Shown here piece by piece: positions 32,962 through 38,463 of a stretch of 38,463 nucleotides of DNA. Below the pieces are notes generated by a model. The model was not told the origin of the DNA, did not search any database, and was given only the letters and a program-made list of their open reading frames with translations. Each line of letters starts with the position of its first letter. The stretch's first letter is position 1. Source of the DNA: Saprospiraceae bacterium (GTDB lineage Bacteria > Bacteroidota > Bacteroidia > Chitinophagales > Saprospiraceae); the NCBI GenBank assembly GCA_020436785.1, contig JAGQXC010000271.1, forward strand, positions 1 to 38,463, in the 5' to 3' direction. The position numbers and the translations under genes were made by a program.

Positions 32962-34443
32962 ATGAAACAACTATATTTCGGAATTCTGGCAACCGGTATG
33001 ATATGGACCGGTTGTTCAGCACCTTCTGCGCCTGCAAATACCAGTGGTCCGGAGGCTTTCCCGGAATTTGACGGAGCATCCGTCCAGGTCTACACGACAG
33101 CTGCCGGCTCGGCAGAACGAATGAATAAGGGTAGTGACAAGTCCTTCACGGCATCCGGCCAACCCGTTGAGACCGAAATTGCGGTATTTGTAAATCCAGC
33201 CAAGACCTATCAGACCATGCAGGGCATCGGCGGAGCCATCACCGACGCTTCGGCCGAGGTCTTTGCCAAACTGTCGGCTGATAAACAGGAAGAGTTGTTA
33301 AAGGCCTATTACGATCCCACTGCAGGCATCGGTTATACACTCGCCCGGACCAACATCCATAGTTGTGATTTCAGTTCGGCCAGTTATACGTATGTGACTG
33401 ATGAAGATAAAGCACTGGGCACTTTCAGCATCGAACACGACCGGATGTACCGCATCCCCCTGATCAAGCGGGCTATTGCAGCGGCTGGTGGCAAATTGCC
33501 TTTGTTTGTCAGCCCCTGGAGTCCGCCTGCTTTTATGAAGACCAATCACGACATGCTCCATGGAGGCAAATTGATTCCGGAATTTCGTGATGCCTGGGCA
33601 TTGTATTACGCCAAATTCATCAAAGCCTATGAGGCCGAGAACATACCGGTTTGGGGATTAACCGTCCAAAATGAACCGATGGCCACCCAGACCTGGGAAT
33701 CCTGCATCTATACGGCAGAGGAGGAACGTGATTTTCTGCGGGATCATTTGGGACCCACGCTGGAACGAGAAGGATTGGGTGCAAAGAAGATCATTGTCTG
33801 GGACCATAACCGCGATTTGCTGGCGCACCGGGCTTTTACCATTCTGGAAGACCCGGAAGCGGCCAAGTATGTGTGGGGCGTGGGATTTCACTGGTATGAG
33901 ACCTGGACCGGAGGTGATCCCATGTTCGCCAATGAAGGCGTCGTCAAACAAGCCTATCCGGACAAAGAACTGATCTTCACGGAGGGCTGTGCGGAGAGCT
34001 TTGACAGCACCCATTACCAGTATTGGCCAAATGCCGAACGGTATGGCCGGGCGATGATCAATGACTTCAACCAGGGTACGGCCGGATGGACCGACTGGAA
34101 CATTCTGCTTGACGAAGAAGGCGGACCCAATCACGTAGGTAACTTCTGTTTTGCACCGGTACATGCCGATACCCACACCGGTGCTTTGATTTATACACCG
34201 GCTTATTATTACATCGGTCATTTCTCCAAATTCATCCGGCCGGGAGCAGTCCGGGTAAGTACTTCGAGCAGCCGCAGCCCGTTGTTGGCGACCACCTTTA
34301 AGAATGACGATGGAGCGTACGTTACGGTGGTGATGAATCATACCGGAGAAGCCATTGATTACAAATTGCAGCTATTTGGTCAGGCCGTGACCTTGCAGAT
34401 TCCGGGACACGCCATTCAGAGTTTGTTGTATCGGCCATCCTGA
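32962..34443 (+). CDS. Glycoside hydrolase family 30 (glucosylceramidase-like) lipoprotein
   Basis: A 493-aa protein with lipobox WTGC (Cys18). The GH30 start QTMQGIGGAITDASAEVF (about 85-102), TNIHSCDFS, FVSPWSPPAFMKT, the acid/base Glu238 in TVQNEP and the nucleophile Glu341 in IFTEGC are all present, followed by the C-terminal beta-sandwich (VVMNHTGEAIDYKLQL). It should cleave beta-glucosides, beta-1,6-glucans or beta-xylosides with retention; the exact substrate is undetermined. As a lipoprotein it is probably surface- or periplasm-facing. It is followed by the amidohydrolase after 137 bases, which may or may not be co-transcribed. Confidence 0.93.
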   Translation: MKQLYFGILATGMIWTGCSAPSAPANTSGPEAFPEFDGASVQVYTTAAGSAERMNKGSDKSFTASGQPVETEIAVFVNPAKTYQTMQGIGGAITDASAEVFAKLSADKQEELLKAYYDPTAGIGYTLARTNIHSCDFSSASYTYVTDEDKALGTFSIEHDRMYRIPLIKRAIAAAGGKLPLFVSPWSPPAFMKTNHDMLHGGKLIPEFRDAWALYYAKFIKAYEAENIPVWGLTVQNEPMATQTWESCIYTAEEERDFLRDHLGPTLEREGLGAKKIIVWDHNRDLLAHRAFTILEDPEAAKYVWGVGFHWYETWTGGDPMFANEGVVKQAYPDKELIFTEGCAESFDSTHYQYWPNAERYGRAMINDFNQGTAGWTDWNILLDEEGGPNHVGNFCFAPVHADTHTGALIYTPAYYYIGHFSKFIRPGAVRVSTSSSRSPLLATTFKNDDGAYVTVVMNHTGEAIDYKLQLFGQAVTLQIPGHAIQSLLYRPS

Positions 34444-34580
34444 TAGGGGGCCTTCTCATTGGCAATGAGTTGAATATGGATTTCATCAGACATCGATCGA
34501 TCCTCAGCGGGTTCCGGTAAAGGGTGGATTCCCTGTTGTGAACGCAAAAAATTCGATTTGAAGTAACAAAACCCAAAGTC

Positions 34581-35591
34581 ATGTGCAGATTTTCAAAATT
34601 CACGGCTTTCACATTTACTCTGTTGGTGTCAATAAGCGGGGCCTTAATGCCTCCTGCTTCCGCACAGGAAATTCAACCACACGAACCCATCATCGACGTG
34701 CATGTCCACGCGATGAAACTAAATCCCAATTTTGCCAGTGATCTATGCCCCTGGTTCCTGTCCAACATGCCCGGAGGTGACCCCAATTCACCGCCTCCAT
34801 CATTTATGAACGCGGATTGCGTCGATCCGCTTAAGGCGGCAACATCCGATCAGGAAATGCAGGATGCCCTGGTGGAGGTTTGCAAGCGCCTCAACATTAC
34901 CATGGTGGCCAGTGGAGATGCGGAGATCCTTCACCACTGGTATGCCGCTGCCCCGGAGCATTTCATTCCATCCTTATCATTGAGTTCCGCTGAGGACATG
35001 ACCGTACAAGCTTTTGAAGATTCGTTATCCAATGGATTTTACCGGGTGATGGGAGAAGTGGCCCCGCAGTATCAGGGTATGTCTCCCAGCGACCTTTCGC
35101 TGGATGCGTATTTCGGGGTTGCCGAAAAGCTGGGCGTGCCGGTCGGCATTCATATGGGAACCGGAGGCAATGGCATGGCAAACATCACTGCTCCCAAATA
35201 CCGCGCTTCCTTGGGCAGGCCATTCCTGCTGGAAGATCTGTTGGCGCGCCATCCCAAACTCAAGATCTGGGTAATGCATGCCGGCTATCCGATGATCGAT
35301 GAGATGATCGCCCTGATGGGAGCCAATGCCTATGTGTACGTAGATGTTGCCGGATTCATCTGGAGTTACCCGCTGGCCGAGGTGAATGCCTACATTCAAC
35401 GATTGGTGCAAGCCGGATTTGGAAAGCGAATTTTATACGGAACCGACCTGATGATCTGGCCCAAATTGCTGGAAACTTCCATTGGGGTGATCCAGAATGC
35501 GGACTATCTTTCTTACGATCAAAAACGAGACATCCTGTTCAATAATGCGGTGCGGTTCTTCAATCTGGATCCGAAGCAATTCGAAAAATGA
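34581..35591 (+). CDS. Exported metal-dependent amidohydrolase (amidohydrolase 2 family)
   Basis: A 336-aa protein with a signal peptide (about 1-29, ending ASAQ). The TIM-barrel amidohydrolase begins PIIDVHVHAM with the metal pair His41/His43. It continues with GVPVGIHMGTGG, KIWVMHAGYPMIDE and ends with RILYGTDLMIW (catalytic Asp). It belongs to the amidohydrolase 2 (decarboxylase/lactonase-like) group, which hydrolyses or decarboxylates small acids and lactones. The substrate is unknown. Export is unusual for that group but recurs in Bacteroidota. It converges with the barrel gene at 35624. Confidence 0.88.
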   Translation: MCRFSKFTAFTFTLLVSISGALMPPASAQEIQPHEPIIDVHVHAMKLNPNFASDLCPWFLSNMPGGDPNSPPPSFMNADCVDPLKAATSDQEMQDALVEVCKRLNITMVASGDAEILHHWYAAAPEHFIPSLSLSSAEDMTVQAFEDSLSNGFYRVMGEVAPQYQGMSPSDLSLDAYFGVAEKLGVPVGIHMGTGGNGMANITAPKYRASLGRPFLLEDLLARHPKLKIWVMHAGYPMIDEMIALMGANAYVYVDVAGFIWSYPLAEVNAYIQRLVQAGFGKRILYGTDLMIWPKLLETSIGVIQNADYLSYDQKRDILFNNAVRFFNLDPKQFEK

Positions 35592-35623
35592 CCCTATCCG
35601 GAAGGAGGAAATCGGGTGGTTGC

Positions 35624-36331
35624 TCAGTGAGGCAATCTCCACGAACAACCCATCGCGTAGTAATTGGCGGTTTGTTGAAATCCAAATCCCAGGGAAAAGT
35701 CAAGCTGAACCGTTGGTGATACCAGAAAAGTCAGGCCCGTGTCCCAGGAAGGTGATCTACCCCAGATTCCAAACGGCTCCAGATAAAATCCCGTCCGGGG
35801 TGTTAATGCGGTAGCAATGGAGAGGGAATAGGTGTATTGAGGGTTGCGGTCGGGAAATAGGTCCACTCCGGTATTGTAACCCACCTCTACCCAATCTCCA
35901 AGTGCATGAGACCAGGCCAGCTTCCAGCTGGTCCCCCATTGACCGCTGCTGAAAGGAGCGTTGCCGGTGGGTAAGAGGATATGAATCAGCATGGCCAGGG
36001 GCACCCTGGACTGGACAAACTGATACTTCAAGCCGACCTCAAGATCATCAAATCCCAGGCGGTGGCCCGGGTTTTCCGGTGATGCCAGGGATAATCCGGT
36101 CACCAGACGAAATTCCAGCCGTTGTGCAGGTGCGTACCGCCATAAATTTTGCAGGATATTCCAGGTTAAATCATGATCAGACCGGTTCAGGGCGATACCG
36201 CTTTCGATTTGCAGGCAATGAAGCGGAACGACCCAGGCCGATTCGGTTTGATCGGGACGGTCGGTGCTAAGCTCTTGGCCAGAGCAAGGCAACCACCAGG
36301 CCGAGATAAAAAGAGACACCAGGAGACGCAT
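35624..36331 (-). CDS. Small outer-membrane barrel protein (transporter / MetA-pathway phenol-degradation-like family)
   Basis: A 235-aa protein: signal peptide (ending PCSGQ), then the family start LSTDRPDQTES followed by repeated amphipathic strands (LQIESGIALNR, LEFRLVTGLSLAS, DLEVGLKYQFV, LAMLIHILLPTG) and a final strand YAMGCSWRLP. This matches small barrels often annotated as transporter or phenol_MetA_deg, found in many Bacteroidota and not functionally defined. The frame extends to a TTG at 36340; ATG at 36331 is used. Its upstream region carries phased inverted repeats that suggest tight control, perhaps by a metal-responsive repressor. Confidence 0.8.
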   Translation of the reverse strand: MRLLVSLFISAWWLPCSGQELSTDRPDQTESAWVVPLHCLQIESGIALNRSDHDLTWNILQNLWRYAPAQRLEFRLVTGLSLASPENPGHRLGFDDLEVGLKYQFVQSRVPLAMLIHILLPTGNAPFSSGQWGTSWKLAWSHALGDWVEVGYNTGVDLFPDRNPQYTYSLSIATALTPRTGFYLEPFGIWGRSPSWDTGLTFLVSPTVQLDFSLGFGFQQTANYYAMGCSWRLPH

Positions 36332-36340
36332 AACCAACAA

Positions 36341-36400
36341 TTTAGATAAAGCTAAATAAAAAATTAGATAAGTCTAAAAATAATTTTAGTCTTTTCATAA
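36341..36400. promoter_or_regulatory. Three operator-like inverted repeats phased at 22 bp upstream of the barrel gene
   Basis: Site 1 TTTAGATAAAGCTAAA (36341-36356), site 2 ATTAGATAAGTCTAAA (36363-36378, perfect inner TTAGA/TCTAA arms) and a degenerate site 3 TTTAGTCTTTTCATAA (36385-36400) share the plan TTTAG-N6-CTAAA. Their centres are exactly 22 bp apart, about two helical turns. On the minus strand TAGCTTTA (36354-36347) fits a -7 element lying in site 1, while site 2 falls at the -33 position. Form and arm sequence resemble DtxR/MntR-type metal-repressor boxes; that assignment is inference. Confidence 0.6.
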
Positions 36401-36496
36401 ATGTTTATTTTCGGTGGTTGCCGGTCAAAATTGAATCTTAACTGGTCAGATCCATGCGATATCTCCTATTTTTAGGCATCAGAAACAAACGGCAAG

Positions 36497-37933
36497 ATGC
36501 GACTGCACCAACAATTCCTTTACCCATCCATCGGTTTATTATTTTTGGTAACCAGCCAGGCGTGTCGCCAGAATACCCCGCAAACCGCAGAACCGTCACT
36601 ATCCCATTCCTTACGGGAGTACGTGGAACGCCATGATTCGGCATCGTGGCAGGTCATGGATTCCATTCGCGGAGACGGGCAACGTACTTATGTCCTGAAA
36701 CTGATCTCTCAGCGGTGGCTCACGGAAGCGGAGGTGAAAGATCCGGTTTGGTGGCACTGGATCACGGTCGTCGTTCCGGATAGTTTACAAAGCAATACGG
36801 GCATGCTTTTCATCGATGGCGGCAGCCGGGATGAACCGCAACCGGATCAGGCCGGTGAAGGTTTTGTCGGCATGGCCCTTACCAGTCATTCGGTGGTCGC
36901 CGATCTACGCAATGTTCCCAACCAACCGGTCACCTTTATAAATGATACGTTTGGACCCCGGGTAGAAGATGAACTCATCGCATATGGTTGGCGTCAATTT
37001 CTGGAAGGTGGCGCCAGGGATGCAGACATCCGCTGGTTGGCGCGCATGCCGATGACGACGGCAGCTGTGCGGGCAATGGACGCCCTTGAAGATTTTACCC
37101 GGAGATTTACCAAACCCGTGCAGCAATTTGTGGTAGCTGGTGCATCCAAACGGGGCTGGACGACCTGGACCACCGGGATGACGGATAAGCGGGTCATCGC
37201 AATCGTGCCGATCGTGATCGATTTGCTCAATCTGCAGCCTTCCTTTCAGCATCATTGGCAGGTGTATGGCCGCTGGGCTCCGGCGGTAGGGAATTACGTC
37301 CAGGAAGGGATTATGGAGTGGCAAGGTTCCCGGGAATATGCCCGCATGCTTGCCCTGACCGAACCATACTCCCTCCGGAATGAACGCATTATCCCCAAAC
37401 TCCTCCTGAACGCCACCGGTGACCAGTTTTTTCTCCCGGATTCCTGGAAATTCTATTTGGATAGTCTGTCTGGTGAAAAATTAATGCGATACGTGCCCAA
37501 TTCGGAACATTCCATGCGCGAGACTGACGCCTGGGCGACATTAATGACGTTTTATCGAATGCTGGTTGAAAATAAACCCCGGCCATCGTTCCGCTGGTCG
37601 GTCGATGAGGGCACCATCCATCTTGAAACCGATCCAAATCAACTTCCGTCAGCCATTACCTTGTGGCATGCTCGGAACCCGCAGACACGTAATTTTCAGG
37701 TAGATAGTATTGGCCGGGCCTATCAGGCAACGGACCTACCATTGCGGCCAGATGGCCGGTACACCGTACGCGTTGAGCCACCCCAGTCAGGCTATTCCGC
37801 TTTTTTCGTCGAACTTACCTATCCGGAATACGATGGAATGGATTTGAAACTGACTACCGGTGTGGTCGTCACTCCGGACACATATCCCTATCAACCATTT
37901 GTAAGTACGATACCGCGGGGAACCCGGGATTGA
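36497..37933 (+). CDS. PhoPQ-activated pathogenicity-related (PqaA-type) alpha/beta-hydrolase lipoprotein
   Basis: A 478-aa protein with lipobox SQAC (Cys23). The PhoPQ-related family is recognised from TYVLKLISQRWL, WWHWITVVVPD, LFIDGGSRDE and the alpha/beta-hydrolase core. That core has the nucleophile elbow GASKRGW (Ser217), an acidic residue in NATGDQFFLPDS (Asp309) and the histidine in PNSEHSM (His338). A C-terminal fibronectin-like beta domain follows (about 360-470). Members are known from Salmonella (PqaA), Dictyostelium (AprA) and many Bacteroidota, but a substrate has not been established. The gene is monocistronic, divergent from the phased-operator barrel gene. Confidence 0.92.
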   Translation: MRLHQQFLYPSIGLLFLVTSQACRQNTPQTAEPSLSHSLREYVERHDSASWQVMDSIRGDGQRTYVLKLISQRWLTEAEVKDPVWWHWITVVVPDSLQSNTGMLFIDGGSRDEPQPDQAGEGFVGMALTSHSVVADLRNVPNQPVTFINDTFGPRVEDELIAYGWRQFLEGGARDADIRWLARMPMTTAAVRAMDALEDFTRRFTKPVQQFVVAGASKRGWTTWTTGMTDKRVIAIVPIVIDLLNLQPSFQHHWQVYGRWAPAVGNYVQEGIMEWQGSREYARMLALTEPYSLRNERIIPKLLLNATGDQFFLPDSWKFYLDSLSGEKLMRYVPNSEHSMRETDAWATLMTFYRMLVENKPRPSFRWSVDEGTIHLETDPNQLPSAITLWHARNPQTRNFQVDSIGRAYQATDLPLRPDGRYTVRVEPPQSGYSAFFVELTYPEYDGMDLKLTTGVVVTPDTYPYQPFVSTIPRGTRD

Positions 37934-37947
37934 CCCAGGTGATGCCG

Positions 37948-38151
37948 GAGTTAATTAGTTAATGAGTGAATGGGTTAATGAGGAAGTAGTCAGTAGTCAG
38001 TAGCAAGTAGGCAGAAATCAGTAAGTAGTTTCCTTCTCCCTTCTTCTTTGGTCTTTGTCCCATCATTCCATAATCGGGATCTCTCCACTACGGTCGAGAT
38101 GACAATGAGCAAAGAAAACCCCGCACCCCGTACCTCACACCCCGCCACCTG
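37948..38151 (+). repeat. 204-bp direct repeat, copy 1
   Basis: This matches 38230-38433 base for base at about six substitutions outside one block. It starts GAGTTAAT and ends CACCCCGCCACCTG. The block at 38029-38058 (pyrimidine-rich here) is almost unrelated to its counterpart, although its 30-base length is conserved. Confidence 0.92.
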
Positions 38152-38229
38152 TTAATATGTTTATGTGTGGATTTGTTAATGAGAATTGCCGGGAACGCTC
38201 TTTTTCCTTTCACCCCGCACCCCGTACCT

Positions 38230-38433
38230 GAGTTAATAAGTTAATGAGTGGATGGGTTAATGAGGAAGTAGTCAGTAGTCAGTAGCAAGAAGGCAGAAAT
38301 CAGAAAGTAGTTGCAGTTCAGCCGTGTGTTCGGCCGTTGCCCCATCATTCCATAATCAGGATCTCTCCACTTCGGTCGAGATGACAATGAGCAAAGAAAA
38401 CCCCGCACCCCGTACCTCACACCCCGCCACCTG
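38230..38433 (+). repeat. 204-bp direct repeat, copy 2
   Basis: Second copy of the repeat, exactly 282 bases after the first and of equal length. Its variable block (38311-38340) contains TTCAGCCGTGTGTTCGGCCG instead of the pyrimidine-rich tract of copy 1. A further CCCCGCACCCC unit follows it to the window end. Confidence 0.92.
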
Positions 38434-38463
38434 ACCCCGCACCCCATTACCCCATACCTCGCA

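Larger units (their letters stand above)
37934..38463. other. Non-coding repeat-rich intergenic region at the window end
   Basis: The last 530 bases hold no credible gene. They contain two 204-bp direct repeats (period 282 bp), shorter runs of GTTAATGAG-type and CCCCGCACCCCGTACCT-type units, and a weak partial copy of the repeat start at 38151-38183. The only open frame (minus, 38241-38447) is repeat-derived. The piece reading GGATCTCTCCACTxCGGTCG followed by AGATGAC resembles dispersed intergenic repeats common in Bacteroidota. The window edge may cut off further copies. Confidence 0.8.

Noticed and set aside
33658-34341. 227-codon minus-strand open frame within the GH30 gene
   Set aside because: Complete GH30 catalytic motifs are on the opposite strand; this frame has no signal, domain or independent context.
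37948-38433. Possible CRISPR array
   Set aside because: Only two copies of a 204-bp unit with one 78-base spacer; no short regularly spaced repeats and no cas genes.
38241-38447. 68-codon minus-strand frame with a hydrophobic end
   Set aside because: It lies wholly within the direct-repeat copy 2 and its text reflects dispersed intergenic repeat sequence, not a conserved protein.

Overview
The window reads as chromosome of a Bacteroidota bacterium, most likely a Saprospiria-type lineage. The evidence is a SusC/SusD pair, two secreted proteins with the gliding-motility-associated C-terminal (type IX secretion, type B) domain, DUF5686 and DUF4199 proteins, many lipoprotein signals, weak or absent Shine-Dalgarno sites and, by eye, roughly half G+C. 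The family-level placement is inference. No rRNA, tRNA, CRISPR array or phage gene was seen.

Layout. 1-167: 5' piece of a GNAT-like gene (minus). 300-1630: exported endonuclease/exonuclease/phosphatase-fold protein coupled by ATGA to a small membrane protein. 1829-4498: DUF5686 outer-membrane protein. 4513-17231 (all minus): a co-directional run, in transcription order SusC, SusD, a strong hairpin terminator, a 1118-aa FG-GAP/ASPIC lipoprotein, a vanadium-haloperoxidase-type PAP2 lipoprotein, a second FG-GAP/ASPIC protein, a membrane-tethered LuxR regulator and a DUF4199 membrane protein. 17518-19503: type IX cargo protein. 19798-25255: complete tripartite RND efflux operon (adaptor, pump, TolC-like channel). 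25261-25575: a 315-bp MITE-like element with perfect 18-bp terminal inverted repeats and a TTA duplication, lying between convergent genes. 25607-31206 (minus): a tightly coupled six-gene operon of TetR, outer-membrane barrel, LolD-like ATPase, two FtsX/LolC-like permeases and a LolA-like carrier, preceded by a 14-bp inverted repeat. 31316-32761: VOC protein and a second type IX cargo. 32962-35591: GH30 glycosidase lipoprotein and an exported amidohydrolase. 35624-36331: small barrel protein behind three phased operator-like repeats. 36497-37933: PhoPQ-activated (PqaA-type) alpha/beta-hydrolase lipoprotein. 37934-38463: non-coding, dominated by two 204-bp direct repeats.

Two loci are the best candidates for undescribed biology. 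In the SusCD/FG-GAP/haloperoxidase locus an outer-membrane uptake pair is joined to two calcium-binding-type propeller proteins and a surface or periplasmic enzyme with all vanadate/phosphate-binding residues present. In the TetR operon every layer of a Lol-like trans-envelope route (ABC motor, periplasmic LolA-like carrier, outer-membrane barrel) is encoded together under its own repressor, so it looks like an inducible export or lipid/lipoprotein-trafficking machine whose cargo is unknown.
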